This document shows, piece after piece, positions 21,318-34,413 of a DNA stretch of 64,000 nucleotides (positions within the stretch are counted from its first letter, which is position 1; each line of letters opens with the position of its first letter). This DNA comes from Phialophora verrucosa. Lineage: Eukaryota; Ascomycota; Eurotiomycetes; Chaetothyriales; Herpotrichiellaceae. The notes under the pieces are model-generated. The model saw only the letters and a program-made list of their open reading frames with translations. It did not search any database and had not been told where the DNA came from. A program made the position numbers and the translations under genes. The DNA is taken from assembly GCA_002099365.1 (NCBI GenBank), contig MSED01000003.1, forward strand, positions 1,612,001 through 1,676,000, in the 5' to 3' direction.

Positions 21318-23778
21318 GTTTGCATCCGCGAAACTTTGCAGGGGATGGGTGTGGGCAAAGCTGCGGTTGAGGCGTTAATGACCTTCGAGCGACCGGTGAA
21401 CAAGCCTGAACTCACCACATGGTTGGATATCGGGACAAATGATCTGTGTGCTGAAGCTAGCCTCCTAGGTCTATCGCTCTGGAGTTTCCTGACTCTGGCT
21501 CTGGCTCTTGTTGTTCTCTGGCTTTGAAGGGATACAAGAAACCAAAAGGAGTTCTTTTTTTCAGGCAGAGAAGCCGTCGAATTTATGGGTTGCCGCTCCC
21601 ATACCACATTGCGCAGCGTGTGCGACATTTTCATTCCGCTATGTTGCAAGCTGCCATAAGGCGCAGTGCGAATACCTGCGAGCAGCGAATCCAGAGGCCC
21701 ATTTCGCCGATCTATGATCCTCCGTCCAATGCGATGCGTGGAATAATGATCAAATCCGCAGTTTGCCTGTGGGAAAAAAGCCCATCAGGGAAGCTAGGTG
21801 GCGCAAGCTTGGAGGGTAGAAGTCAGATCGTGCAGACCTGTCAACGGAATTGTTCGTGGATCCACCGTGACAAGAAACCGCCTTTCGTAGGCAATGGCGT
21901 TGTTTTCTTGCCTTTGAAAGGGGAGATGATGCAAGTAGCGGATTTGACGGAGCCATTGTGAAAATCGTCAACTGCAATCGAACTGGTATGAGGCCAATCG
22001 TGTTTGCGTTGAGCGTAAGATTCCGTAGTTGGATGAAGCCTGTGACGTTTGTCAGGAATTTTCAATGTCTTGTCCAGAACCTGGCGACTTTCTCACCAAG
22101 CGAACTTGTGGGAGTTTCTTCAAGATTGGCTGACGAGCCTGACAGTGAAACATTAAGAACAAGGTGAGGATCGAGTTTGCCTTCTCACGGTTCGCGCCCC
22201 AAGGCTGCCTCGTCCCGCGCGTGTGTGTACTTCGTAGGAATTTTTACGAGCTGCACAGCCGTCTGATACTCCACCAAGCGCAGCCAAAGGCCCAGTCAAA
22301 TGATGTCCAGGTTGCCTTCTCTTGCACGCCGTGACCGGTTGAAAGCTCAGGCGCACCTCAAAGGGCGACGATGTAGGCGTCCCTCCATTTCAGCGGCATA
22401 CGTCCTGCGCACCCAGTGGCTCGACGAAGGCTTCGACAACGGGGCATGGTCAAGGTAGTCAAGGCGTTCCGAAGGGTGCCGTTCGAGGGACTTCTGCCGG
22501 CGCACAGCATCAAGTTTCGACAGGAGCATGGCGCAGCAGGTCTAAAGGCAGCTGCAAAGGCAGATTGGGATTTCCCAGAAGCTGAAGGACAACTCCAAAC
22601 ATGACGATGGACCGGCGACACAGCTTGCAAGCGTGAGGCGCATTCATGAGAATTGGAGAGTGAAGGTCAGTAGTGATGGGATTGAACAAGGGAAGTCGAC
22701 GTTGCAGCTGGTTGATCGAGCAGATGAATGGAAAGCTCCAACCTTGGCCAATCAAACCGATTTCTACCCAAAGCACATTAGACACTGCGCCTTGACCCTG
22801 TCATCGTTGTCTATTCGACCACACTGCGTGATTCCGGATTTGACGGATTCAAGGGTGCTCTGTACCTGACTGTCGTGCAGTAGCTACGGCTTTCCATTTC
22901 TTAGCGTTCGAAATGGTCTTGTATGGCGTCTTGGATGACAATATGGACTTGGACCTGGGAACCCAGAGGGCTAATTAAGTATGTACTTCGCATATATAAT
23001 ATGCTAACGCTGAGGCGGGGTACATAGGGCAGTACCTAGCTCGCCAAACCGACCTCAGATCGCACTTGCAAAGCCACATCACAAACTTGGATCTGCCATG
23101 CACGGCTCAGGGCACAGGCCTCAAGTCTGAACACAGAAATCGGGCTTACAGGGAGTCACAGTGTCAGAAGTCGGGCGGCTGAAGGATCTGGGCGGTCGCT
23201 CTCCTCTACTGCGGGAGATGCGGAGACTCAGACTCGTCCAGTCACGCTCATTAGGCACAACTGCACCAGTCCCCCAGAACTAAAGTGGACAAATCGTCTG
23301 TTACCTTTGTGAGGAAACGATGCACCTTGAGATTGGTAAGACCCTTTGACAACTGACTAAGGCACAGTCGTTCTCAGAATTGGGCCGTTATTATCTGAAA
23401 GGATTCTTTCGCAGCAATCCACTCGACCGATTTAGGACAGGAACTTGGCCGCCCAGAGACAGGACATCAGAACCGAAAGTTCGGGGTATCAATTAAGCTA
23501 GTACTGTATAGCTATGGTGAAGAATGGATTCAACAGAAGGTTGGGAAAGGCGCGCTCGAATTCGGATAGCAACCCAGCTCCGAAAGCCCCATCCGTCTCG
23601 CCTGCAGATACGACCTCGGTTATCAGAGCCGCTTCATTACTCTCGACCGTTGGGGTAATGCGCCCCAGGAGCGTAAGACAATCATGGTATTGTGGGCAAT
23701 ACCCATTCTCAAGCACTAAGTGGTCCCCCAGCCGTGATCATGGCCGAGGTACAGGGGTAACCGTCAAAACACTATGCT
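21318..23778. other. Gene-poor stretch (2.5 kb)
   Basis: Several ORFs of 60-145 codons overlap on both strands, but none shows a family motif or a consistent exon pattern. No terminal repeats or transposase fragments were recognised. Confidence 0.45.
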
Positions 23779-25556
23779 TTACTTCGTCTCCGCCTTGGGG
23801 GTGTTAGCCTTTCCTCGGTTGAGAATGGCATCGATCATGGCCTGGGACGATTCGTTAGACTTGTTGACCGACATGCGCTTTTTGGTGGACGCTTCCGCAT
23901 TGGCCTCGCCCTTGCACTCTGCCAGGGTCTCCATCTTGGGCTTTAGCGGTAAAGTCGAGTTGGAGGCAGACTTCTCCTCATTCCCCGGTACCTTCAGAGA
24001 GCTGTTTGTTGACTGTCTCTGGAGTCTCGGCTCTGTCGTCTCTGTCGACGCGAGCGAAGGTACCAGCTCGAGAAGTCTTACTGGCAGGCTTGAATGATTC
24101 ACTGAACCATTCGGTGCGGATGTTGGCGGCAGTCCGGGTGTCGCTGCACGCGACGGTATCAAGGAGCCCACCGAAGCTGTCGAGGCCCTACTGAGGCTTG
24201 GTGTGTCCCAGAAACATTCACGTTCTTTCGTGAGAAAGGGGTGCTCGAGCAACTGTTTCGCAGTCCATCGTTCTTCCGGAACCCAGGTCAACATCTTCTT
24301 TGCGAGATCGATGAACAGCTCCTTCTCCTCCGCATTCATCCGGTGAATGGAATGTTCAAACTTGCAATCCTCGGCCACATATTTGGGGTATTTGAATTGG
24401 CCATCAGCATCGAAGTACCACCTGGCCTTTGCACATCGGGCCAGGAACTCTTTCGGTGGAGGACCCAACAAGGCAATCATTAGGCCCAAGTGCTGCTCCG
24501 GGCGATAGTGATCCGGCTCTGTGCTTATTGAGTCGAACAATCCGATGTTTTCGACCAAGTCCCACAGCATCACCCCCAGATTCCATATGTCCGCCGGATA
24601 AGACCACCCCGCCTGTAAAATTACCTCGGGTGCCATGAAGACGTTCGACTGAATGGGCTTAGTGTTCTTCTCGTCTCCCCAAGCTGCAAGACCGATGTCT
24701 GTAATCTTGGCGGAGGCAATGACCGCCTCTGTCGGCGACTCGCCGAAGTCACTGCATGAGGTATAAATGATACGTCCATGGCTGTCTGGTGCTTTTCGCG
24801 GTGATGGGTGGTCATGTTCGTGTTGTACAAAGTTGTCGAGGATGTGGGGGTCGCCCAGACCCATCATGATATTGTCGGGCTTGAGATCGGTATGTACTAC
24901 GTGGCATTCGGAGTGCATGTAGTCGAGTCCTTGAAGGAGAGCAGGTAGCAGGACACGGAGTTTGCCACAGCTGAATCGACTTCCCGGGAATTTCCTCATG
25001 CACAAGTCGATGGGTTCGCGGAGGACGTCATAGACGATACACAGATGATCGCCATATTTACCACTGACTCGGAAAGTATCGAGCATGAATCGGACGTGCG
25101 CATATCCAGGATGCTGAGGATTTGCCGAGAAAAGCTTTTCTGCAATCGCGCGTCTGCCCTTTTGAAAGTCCTCACCCAGAGAGTTGACGTTGATTTTGAT
25201 CGTGACATATTTCCTGTTTCCGGACTGGCTGTCACTGTAAAGCGAATTAGTCGAATACGCCCAACCTGAACCCCGCCGGGCACTTACGCATGTAGATCTT
25301 TGGCCAACCAGACAGTCGCCGTCATGCCATAACCTAGTTTGACAAGAATCTCATAGCGATGGTTTAGGACCTCGCCAATTCTTGCGGGGTACCAGTGCTC
25401 CGGTTTATAATTTGGATTGGTCTCTTCCTCGATCAGCTTGTGGCCGGAGATGGTGTCAGGCTGGGGATGTGGCGAGGTGCCTCTCGAGTGAAGCAGATTA
25501 GAGAGTGTCTGCTTGTTGTGGCTGTGCGCCCGTTTCAGCAAATTGGCGGGGCGCAT
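23779..25556 (-). CDS. SRPK-type protein kinase (574 aa)
   Basis: Two exons with a 53-nt intron at 25235-25287 give 575 codons. Kinase of the SR-protein kinase (SRPK/Sky1) group, which phosphorylates Arg-Ser-rich splicing and mRNA-export factors. Visible motifs are the Gly loop LGYGMTATVWLAKD, the ATP-site Lys in YVTIKI, catalytic loop HVVHTDLKPDNIMM (HTD in place of HRD, as usual for SRPKs), DIG replacing DFG in KITDIGLA, and the P+1 region QSNVFMAPEVIL. The spacer between kinase lobes is short compared with human SRPK1. The C-terminal 130 residues are Ser/Thr/Pro-rich and probably disordered. The preceding N-terminal residues GEVLNHRYEILVKLG are typical of the fungal subgroup. Active kinase expected. 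Confidence 0.88.
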
Positions 25557-27224
25557 TGTGAACGCTCAAGAGCGGTCGGTGCAAAGGATGTTCAAAGACG
25601 GACGCAAGGATAGGCCTTTTCCATGGTTTTTGAGGGTATGTTCGTGAGCGCACTGTGAGCCGGAGCAAGATGATGTCGTTGAAATTGGGTGAGGCTGGAG
25701 CACAGCTGAAACTTGTAGTCGTCAGGGACGGGAACGGATGACCCGGCTAGTGAGCGACGTCAAATCGGACACCGGAAATGGTTGGATGCGAGTTTTGCTG
25801 CTGCTGTTTAAGTAAGCAAGGGTTCAGGAATGTACGATGTGGATTTCGACACGGCGGATGAAACGGATATAGGGGACGGCGAATCTGGATGCGAGGGATC
25901 GAGGCTTCTGGAAAACCGAGTCATGGTGTATTTGTGGACGGGCATGCAACACGTCCGGCACACGGGCCCAGGAGCTGTTGCCATTCGCAAACAGAAAGTG
26001 GAAGTTCATCTATTATGATGATGCGAGAGCTAAGACTGGGCCATGAACAAGGATGAGTGATCCTGCTGGCCTCTTACGTGACCAACTTTTGCAGGTGGTG
26101 GCAGGGCTGATGCGTCGGGGTACGTGCGTCTGCGAGCGAGATTCTTTCCACACAGGAAGAGATCGGGGCAACCTACCGATAGGCACGCTCGGTGCGAGGT
26201 CGTGCCTGCGCGACGACGAAGAATCTTGCGCGTAGGCTTCGGCGGTCTTGCAGGCAGGTCGGCGGAGGGACAGCCGCGAACGAGCAGCAGTGTTGTCGGG
26301 CGGTCTACAGGTAGAGGCTAAGGATAGTTCAAGGAGGGGAGGTGAGGGCTGAAGGGGCTGAAGCTAGAAGATGGATGGTGAGTGAAGTTTTGTTATTTTT
26401 GACCTCCCCGCGCGTTTGTGGTTGTGGTGCTGATCTGCTGCTAAAAGTGAATTGGCGTTGAGGCTGGTCAGCCGGAGGGGGTTGGTTGTGTTGGTGCTCT
26501 CGGTGCCCCTCGGTCCCTAAACTCTGGAGTTAGGCGTGGCTCTTTGAACGGCCGGGTGCCCAACGAAAGGCGATAACCGCTACGTAACTTATAATGGTTG
26601 CTTGACCCACTGCACGTGACGCACAACAGGAGTTCAGCGGCTTGGGGGCGATTTTATCCCTCATCCCAGGTGCAGGCGATGTCCTCGTCTGTTCCTTCTC
26701 TTTCCCTATCGCTAACCCTCGTGCACTTCCATCTCCGGCCGTCAGCCTACAGTAGCAAGGCACACACAGTTCACCACGATGACTTCCTTCGAAGGGGAAG
26801 CTCTTATGGCCGTCTCATGACTTACTACCAGCTTCCATGTTGGACATGTCCGTGACATGTACTTTTGAGGCATTATCTCACCCCGTTATCAGATACCGCC
26901 GCCTCTGGGGATTCGGCTGACCAAGATATGCATGGAAGCCATGGAACTTTCTCGGCTATGAAATGACCAGGACTAGCCTGTAGGTATCACATGCTACCGC
27001 TACGTTCCCTCGCGCACAGATGACATGCAAGAGGAATTCACTCTGTCTGCCGCGAATCATTTAGCCACTCCCGCGGGCCTTCTATCCACATTGCCGCCGT
27101 CGCTTGTTACTCACATTCGCGGCAATATGTTGAGCATTTCGGGTCTTGCTCCAGTGTTCCATCCTTTCTCCCATCACAGTATCATTCACTTCTTCCACCA
27201 CTAGTAGGTCCTCGAAAAACCCCA
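25557..27224. other. Intergenic, kinase to PEBP (1.7 kb)
   Basis: Contains the kinase promoter (minus strand) and the 3' side of the PEBP gene. No supported coding region. Confidence 0.5.
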
Positions 27225-27878
27225 TTACCACTTATTCTCATAGATTCCAATCCACTCTCCCCACCCACAGATCTTTCCCTGCATTTCCCTGAGTACTTCG
27301 TCCCTCGTTGCCACAGGCTTCATCTTCTTGACGTCCAGCTGTTCTTTCAGAGCCACAACCTGGAAGAAATACCTATGCTCTCCATGCCCTACTGGCGGCC
27401 GCGGTCCCGAGTACAGAGTTCCGCGGAGATTTTTGCCTAAGCGGAAACCACCTTTGAGGTGTTTTGCCTCGGGTCCGTCTGAGGGAGATGTGGTCTCCGC
27501 GGAGTCGAGCTGGAAGTCCTCAGAGCCCACGGATATTTTGGTCGCAGGGATGGCGTAGTACATCCCGTGGTTCGGCACGATCGGTAGGGGTGCGTCTGGG
27601 TCTTCGACGATCAGAAACCATTCCTTCACATCTCTGGTCTTTATTCCGGGCACGTTAGGATCTATCGACCACGTTAAGTCGGGAAACCGTGACGAGCCGA
27701 ATTGCGAGTGCTCTATCGATAGGTGAGCTGGCGAAGAACCAAGCGTGGGCGAGGTGACGTTGACGTTCTTGGGGATGCTGGAGAACAATCGGTCACGTGT
27801 GTAGAGTTTCGCATCCTTGCCTTTGAAGTTGAGAAGGAGGCGTGCGAGGAAGTACTCGGTGTAGCGGAGGATGCTCAT
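27225..27878 (-). CDS. Phosphatidylethanolamine-binding protein family (217 aa)
   Basis: PEBP / Raf-kinase-inhibitor-like protein, YbhB/YbcL-related fungal branch, single exon. The anion-binding pocket signatures are present: FLIVEDPDAPLP, with the DPDxP motif, and GPRPPVGHGEHRYFFQVVAL, the GxxPPxGxHRY-type motif. The N-terminal 30 residues (MSILRYTEYFLARLLLNFKG) form an amphipathic start rather than a clear secretion signal. It is expected to be cytosolic and to bind phospholipid head groups or act as a modulator; the specific partner is unknown. A TATA-like element lies about 135 bp upstream on the same strand. Confidence 0.88.
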   Translation of the reverse strand: MSILRYTEYFLARLLLNFKGKDAKLYTRDRLFSSIPKNVNVTSPTLGSSPAHLSIEHSQFGSSRFPDLTWSIDPNVPGIKTRDVKEWFLIVEDPDAPLPIVPNHGMYYAIPATKISVGSEDFQLDSAETTSPSDGPEAKHLKGGFRLGKNLRGTLYSGPRPPVGHGEHRYFFQVVALKEQLDVKKMKPVATRDEVLREMQGKICGWGEWIGIYENKW

Positions 27879-28008
27879 CCTGCTATTGGTATCGACTCTG
27901 TGATCACTGGACTTCGTAGATGTATGGAGGGTCTCGTGTATAGCTGCGTATTGATTTTGGCAGGTTGATGTCTTGAAACCGAGATAAGAATGACTGTTTC
28001 AGCTCGGC

Positions 28009-28016
28009 TATATATA
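28009..28016 (-). promoter_or_regulatory. TATA box candidate for PEBP gene
   Basis: TATATATA 131-138 bp upstream of the PEBP start codon on the minus strand. Positional inference. Confidence 0.35.
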
Positions 28017-28528
28017 CAGATGCTATGAAGCAGCGGCCTCATGCCTAAGACATCGGTCAACCCAATATTACTCCGTTGCTCGAAGATCTTGCCTCGATGG
28101 GTGGAGTTGGTGAAAGGTCGAGGTAGACTGTCGCGTGAATCGAAAGCTAGGAATTTATGAAGCACGTAATGCAACGGAGGCGGCCAGCCGGCTGTATTGT
28201 CCGCTATTTGTCTTCCCAGGGGCTGCTCATGGTCCAATCATTTGTTGGAATTCCCGGACCGGACATCATGGCACCGGCTTTGGAGAGTCATCGGCCTCGG
28301 TTCCGTTCATGATTGGGCAGCTCAATATCGGGAAGCAACTAAGCGAGACCGGTACCGGGCTTCCCTTTTGCAGCTTTCTGCCCGACGCGTAATGGAGGAG
28401 CGAGCCCCGTAGAGTGCTGTGACTGCATTAGTTTTGCGGCGACGGCGCATGGAACCTCTCTGGACATTACAGAGACGTAAGTAGTAAAGATCCGGGAGAT
28501 GCCGCCATCGTAAGCCCGCCAATCGTGA

Positions 28529-30801
28529 TCATATCGTGGGTACATTGCCATCGGTCCATATTGATGAAAAGATGTCGTCGGAAACAGGCCAGCCAAATTC
28601 CGTCAACATAGGATCGTCCATGAATGTCGAATAGTCAGGCTTTATTGCCGGAGTCATCGCAGTCTCGGTAACAGCGGCGTCATTGGATCCACCAGCCGAA
28701 TCGCTTCGAAGAGCTTCCTCTGTCCTGGCTGTCAGCAAAGCACTCCTGGGTGGCGAAGGACGGTGGGCCATACCGTTTCGATTGTCACATAATGGCGGCG
28801 GATAGACACCCATGAATCCTCCAAACTCTTCCCGCCACCAGACAACGCCGTCGAGGACAATGCTGCCCGTCAATCGACTGCGAATGCGCAGGGCGACCGC
28901 TTCACTTCCATTCTGTCTTTTGAAAACATGTGCACTATTCCAGAGTTGCGTGAGAGCCACACCATTGCGTGCCGGGACATCATCGTTCTGCACGCTCATC
29001 TTCTTGTGGAGGCTGATTCCCAAAAAGAGGGCAGATCTGGCTCGTTCAGCGTCAATGTATCGGCTGAAGGATGTCTTGAGCAGCCGCAGAAGAATATGGC
29101 TGGGCACCATCACACTGTATATGAAGTAAATCCCTGATGCCGACAGGCAGATATGTCCGGACTTGTCTAGAGCCTCAAAGGATTCGATAACGCGGCAACA
29201 TGACACACAGAGGTCGTACAGAGTTGTAGGGTCTTGCGCCGCCGGCGTCTTCCATAAATTGAACGCTTGAACGACCAGGGTGGCCACTTGTACGTAAAGG
29301 TGATGGAGCTCCGAGGCGCATTCAAGTCCGACGCTGGCGATCTGGGCCTGGAAGACATTTAGCAGTGTATCGAGAGATCTCTCTTGGTCGGCGGTCATGT
29401 TGCGAAGGCCGTTCTGGGCTACCGCTATGCAGCATCTGGTGACTACATCTTGCAATTTTAGTTCGAACTTCAACTTTGGAGATATTCTCTGGAATAGCTC
29501 TCGTCGTTGCTCCAGGTCGTGCGGGACGTCCAACATCGGAGTCGCCGGATTGCCCTTGTACCAGCAAAATCTGGGAAAAAGGAATTAGCCACTGCCGTGT
29601 TCAACGAACGGCTCCATCGCCTACCGCTGGTAGATAAGTGTGCAATATCCCCACGTCTCAGCACGAATCCTGAGTTCCTCTTCGGTGAGTCTAACCCGGT
29701 TCTTACTGAACTCTTGGCTCGCAACAGGTAGGTGTAGTCCGATTTGCATTGCCATATGTAGGACAGCTGCAGAGAGCGGAAATGTCAAGTCGTGTCCATG
29801 ATTTGACTTTGGAAACGGCCAATGAAGGAGCAGCAACAATGCTTGCACAATGGGCAACGTGACTTGAGGGGTATTTAATGACATTAGAGCCATGGTCTGA
29901 ATCTTGATCGGCAAGACAGACAGTAGCGTAGGGTTTTTCGAGTATGTCCGACATGAGGCTCCGATCACCGCCCAGAAGAGAAAAGGAGAGAGCTTATAGT
30001 ATCCGTTGGGTGTGATAGACGGATCGAGGATGGGTAAGAGGACTGCATAGTCCCGAAAATAACTGTACAGGCTCAGCCATTGCCCGTATGAAGGCCTCTA
30101 AAGACTCACAGCTGAAACATGGCGTCAATGTCTTTCGAATCGACGGACTGGCCGTCTATAGTTCGCGACAAGGCACCTGAAGACTGGAAATCGTGGGGCA
30201 AGCTCTCTGGGGTCTGTAGTGATTCCACTGCCGTTCGGGAGAAGGATCGAAACGATACGGGCGCAATCGCATCTTGTCTAAAGAAAGGCGCAACCGACGC
30301 TAGACGGCTGTCGGTGTCGGCGGTGGTGGGCGGCAAGTCATTGACAGCAGCCCAGGATGACCCAGGCAACGTGGCAGATTCCGCATGACTCGAGGCCCGG
30401 AGACGTTCTTGGAGCTCGTCCGTCTGTTGCTCAAGCTCGGAAATTCGCCTGTAACCAGGCGTCGGTGAGTATGCGTGCCTGGCGACATCGGATGAAGACC
30501 AGGATACGTACTTGCGCTTGTGTTCTCTTTTGAATGGTTCGGAGATGATACACTCTCTGTGCATCTTCCGACATCTCGAGCAGGGCTTGTCGGGGTCCAA
30601 GTATGCATCGCATTTTGCCTGTGGGCGAGCAATTACTATCGCAACGACGCCGTTATCTGCCACGACGTACCTTCTGTTGCCGACATTCCGTACATGCTCG
30701 CTTGACGACTTTTCCATCGGTCCTGTGGAGGTTGGTCAGGTATGCACTTCGACCCTTGATTGAGCCGGTCGGCCTTACGGAGTTGTCTCAATTTCGCTCA
30801 T
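28529..30801 (-). CDS. Zn2Cys6 transcription factor (666 aa)
   Basis: Six exons fit exactly: 30801-30779, 30722-30671, 30618-30512, 30448-30110, 30062-29625 and 29570-28529 (667 codons). The zinc cluster is split by a 52-nt intron: ACTECRQQK is joined to AKCDAYL, then CSRCRKMHREC. The next junction gives KRISELEQQTDELQERL, a coiled-coil linker. The remainder is a fungal-specific TF domain beginning LYFRDYAVLLPILDPS. The start is a very short exon (8 residues, MSEIETTP), supported by its canonical GTAAGG donor and in-phase join. Nuclear regulator; target unknown. It sits head-to-tail with a second regulator 485 bp upstream, and no biosynthetic core enzyme lies nearby. Confidence 0.85.
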
Positions 30802-31285
30802 CTTGCTGGTGTCCCTGTTGTCGTGGAGATTGTTGAGGGGAGACTCGATAATGCCTTACCACAGCTGGTATAATAGAAATCATCGTCTGCGCAGAAGTGG
30901 AAGGGGGAGAAACGGGTTGATATGAAAGAGAGAGAAGGAGGGAGACTTCCGGACTCTAAATGCGGATTGCCGAACCGCCAAATGCGATGCGCCAAAAGCG
31001 GCAACGCGCGCTGCCCGGATGGGTCTGGCCCCGTTGCCCGATGATACAACGAGCGCCCAGCAGAGCACAGCCTTCCCGTACCTGGGACTGTACAGTACAG
31101 GATCCTGAACGAAGACGTGGTCTAGACAGGCCAGTTGCACAGTTATCTAGGTGTGATGGAGATGATGTTCGATCAGCCGGTCCACCTGGCGCTCCAGCAC
31201 ACTACAAGTAGGAAGCGTCCCCAAGGCCTCGTCTCTGCCATGGGGTGGGGGTGACTGGTCTTCCGCTAATAGTCGTTTGCTAACA

Positions 31286-33152
31286 TCATGCGGTCGGTGC
31301 ATGCGCCATATCCCAGCACATTTCCCATTCGCGACCCAGCTTGCTGTGGAACAAGAACTTTTTGGTTGCCTCTTGCACGGACTTCCAGTCCTGCCCCGAG
31401 CCGCCTAGGGCAAACAAGCCTGTCATCACTTCCGTCTGCAAATTCTGCAGCTTCCCACGTCGGGCCGCATTGGCGGTGACAAGGGCCAGCCACTTCCACA
31501 GGTCTCTGTCCCACATCTCTTGAAAATCCCACAAGCGCAGCGCGTTCGCCAACTCTTCGACCACCCGCCGGTAACCGGAACATCGACACGTCCATCCCAA
31601 CAGATTGGCATAGTATATGTAGACAGCCTTGCAGATTGCTCTTTCCACCGTATGCTCCTCGCTAGAAACTCGGCATAATCTCATCAGGTCGGCGCTGTTC
31701 GCCCGAGGATCGAAGTTCGTCAGAAACGCTTGGTCAGTCCCGCTCGGGCTTTTGCCCGGTTCTGGGTCAATGCAGCGAGTCCAATGAACTGTTTTTGCGA
31801 GGTTGGAGAGGACTTCAACTGAGAGGTGACCATCCGATGCCAGCGACTGGAAACCGGGTGTCAGAGTACCGATTATGATTGTCAGCGTGCTCGGAAACTG
31901 CTGCCTCGGGTACTCTAAACAACCACCGTCCGTGGTGGTTTTGTGCAAGGCAATACGATCGCCGAACAGCAGTAATGCATTGGATTCCGCCCTTTGTATC
32001 CGTATCAGCATTTAGAAGGGCTCGCTCAGCGCTTGACCACATACCATGCTATGAACGACAGAAGAGAACCCCCGAACAGCTCTTTACTGCTTGCAGCCTT
32101 GAACGCTTTGGCCATCTTCCGAAGTCCGTGCAGATGAGTTTCGTAAGCCTGAATGTCCAGGAAAACATTCTAGACCTGTCAGCAGGGCCGGGGAAGTCTT
32201 TCTGACCAAGTCTTACATCAATGATCATCAGAAACACCGTTGCCAGTATGACTGCCTCGTCCACCCAGCCCGAATATAGTTTGTTTCGAATCCCGGAGAG
32301 GGCCTGGCCTTTGTGGTAGAGTGACCAATTGCACATGCGGGTTTGAAAGTTTTGACCAGCCGCTTTGAAGCTCAGACAGAGGGCCACAGTGGCCTCGAAA
32401 AGCTCCACATTTTGGAGGGCGGCCGGGAAAGCATCTCTGATAAGTGGGTTATCTTTCGTCTGATACCTAAGACCAGGCCTCTGTGAAGGAGCCCAGTTGT
32501 TGATATCTGTAGATAATTAGTAGAGAGTTCAAGAGCGGATGGACGGGTTGATACAGTGATCCATGGCTGTCACAACCTCCGCATCTTGAGCAATCGGGAT
32601 GGTATTGAAAGGGTCGAATAGATTGGATATAGGAGGTCGAGTTAGCTTAGGCAAGACGACTGACTTCCCCCAGCGTTCGAGAGCTTGCCCTTCCTCCGAT
32701 GGGGTAGTTTCCGAGTCCGGCTGCCATATATATGTAGTTAGGGTTGAAGCCGGGTAGGACGTCGTCAGAGTCGAACCAGACACTGTTCTAGTCGTATAAG
32801 GATGTCCAGGACTGACAGCTAAGGCGGAGGGGGCTGCAGTGGCCGGTTTCGCCTCTTCAGATGCGCGGCTGCTGCAATGCGACGACGACGACGACGACGG
32901 TTCACCAACTCTGTCCGGCTCCTGCTTCACCTGGATGGCAGATTCGGTCGACGCATTCGAGTGGCCGTCGTCCTGGATCTGCCTTTGTTCAGGACTTTTC
33001 GGCTCGGCCACCGTGACGCCCTTCTTCCGCCAGTACGCTACTCTTGCCGCATGCGCTCTTGCGGCTGAGTGTTGCAGTTCCTGTAGCCGGCGTTTGTTGG
33101 GCTTCGGTTGGTTCTTGAATGTGGACTGATTGTAGTTGATCAAGGTCGGCAT
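31286..33152 (-). CDS. Fungal transcription regulator without zinc cluster (572 aa)
   Basis: Four exons (33152-32555, 32506-32217, 32169-32045, 31991-31286) total 573 codons. It belongs to the PF11951-type fungal transcription factor group that has a basic N-terminus instead of a Zn2Cys6 cluster: FKNQPKPNKRRLQELQHSAA followed by RAHAARVAYWRKK. A Ser-rich acidic middle (residues about 60-125) is followed by the helical domain starting MDHYINNWAPSQRPG. The first intron removes a premature stop and restores that motif. The C-terminal 230 residues, from AESNALLLFGD, are the regulatory helical domain. It is immediately upstream of the Zn2Cys6 gene on the same strand; co-regulation is possible but not shown. 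Confidence 0.8.
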
Positions 33153-34413
33153 TGCAGCTAGTGCGCGCCAAGGCGTTCATCACATGAAATGCTGCCTCCA
33201 GGCTGTCATCCTCCTACGAATGTCGTTGTGCCTCAAGGGTTTCAGAGGCCGGGCGTCACACAATCACGCTTCTTGGCGCCAGATTCCGAAACAGAATTTC
33301 CAACAGAAGACGCGAAGAGCAGGGGTCCGAGCGTTGTTCAATCGTCAGAGTCGGCTGACAAACAGAGCCAAACCTTAACCCTCGGTTGTATGGATTTTTT
33401 ACTGAGGCTTCTGTTGGTAGCTGGCAGACCATAGCATGTGCATCAATGGTGCGTCAATAGTCCGTCGACGTAGAATGCATCGGCCCTGGTCCTGGAGTCA
33501 CGAAACAGATCTCAGCAAGGCTCGGAATGGTCTGCAGTAATTCTGCTGCCCGAGACCATTGCCTGATGCAAAGCGCAGCTTGTGTGTTGTCAGAGGTTGG
33601 ACGTTCCGCTTCACCCACCCGCCCGTTGACTGCACGCCGTCTCGAGGCGTCTGCCACTTGGCGATTAAATGATCCTGCAGTCCAATGCGCTTAAGTCCAT
33701 GACAAGCCCACAAGCTCGCAAAGAGTCAGGCTAGCTCAGCGGTGGAAAATGCTGCAGAGAATGACTAAGGGAAGGTGAGGAAACTTAGCAAATGATGACT
33801 GTGGATCATGTTCGAGGTCAAGCCTGAATGGCCCGGAAGCGACATCAAGATCAGCCCTGTGGGCTTGAGTCCCCGGGCGCGGACCTTGGACCAGGCCGGC
33901 ATGGCCGCTGTGGCCGGAAGTCTTCGGGGCATTCCGTTTGTTTGCGGATGTCTAAACGAGTGATACGCGGTCATGCACACAGACTCTGAGAGCATCCATA
34001 CGGAGTACTGTCGAGAGTGTCACAGCCCACTCGTACTACTTGCCGGACCAATGCCTGAGTCTCTGCGCAGGAGCACACCGTGCTGGCTTCTATACACTTC
34101 GCCCAGCACTATCCTTCACCCCCTAGTATCTTCCTCCGAATTGCCAGGCACAGCAGATCATGGCAGCCTTTAAGTTGGTGAAGCAGTTTTCGCTGGTGCA
34201 GAGACTCAGCGTGCATGCACCAGTAGCGTTGCAGAGAGTGCGGAGTAAAATATTCAATTTAAGCTTATCGATAAGCTCCGAACGCTGTGTTACTGCTCAG
34301 AGCAACATTTTTTCCTGCGAGTGAGCGCAGCAGACACTTGTCGACGCCTTCCACTGCCCAAAACAAGGGCAATGAGCCCACCTCGATATCAACAGTGCTG
34401 CTAGCATATCAAC
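33153..34413. promoter_or_regulatory. Divergent intergenic region, TF / UTP4
   Basis: 1.26 kb between diverging genes. No supported gene. It must contain both promoters; I could not pick individual sites. Confidence 0.45.

Noticed and set aside
24006..25269. Plus-strand ORFs across the kinase gene
   Set aside because: Antisense shadows of the well-supported SRPK-type coding sequence.
28322..33152. Secondary-metabolite gene cluster suggested by two adjacent regulators
   Set aside because: No polyketide synthase, NRPS, terpene synthase, P450 or other core enzyme is present in the window.
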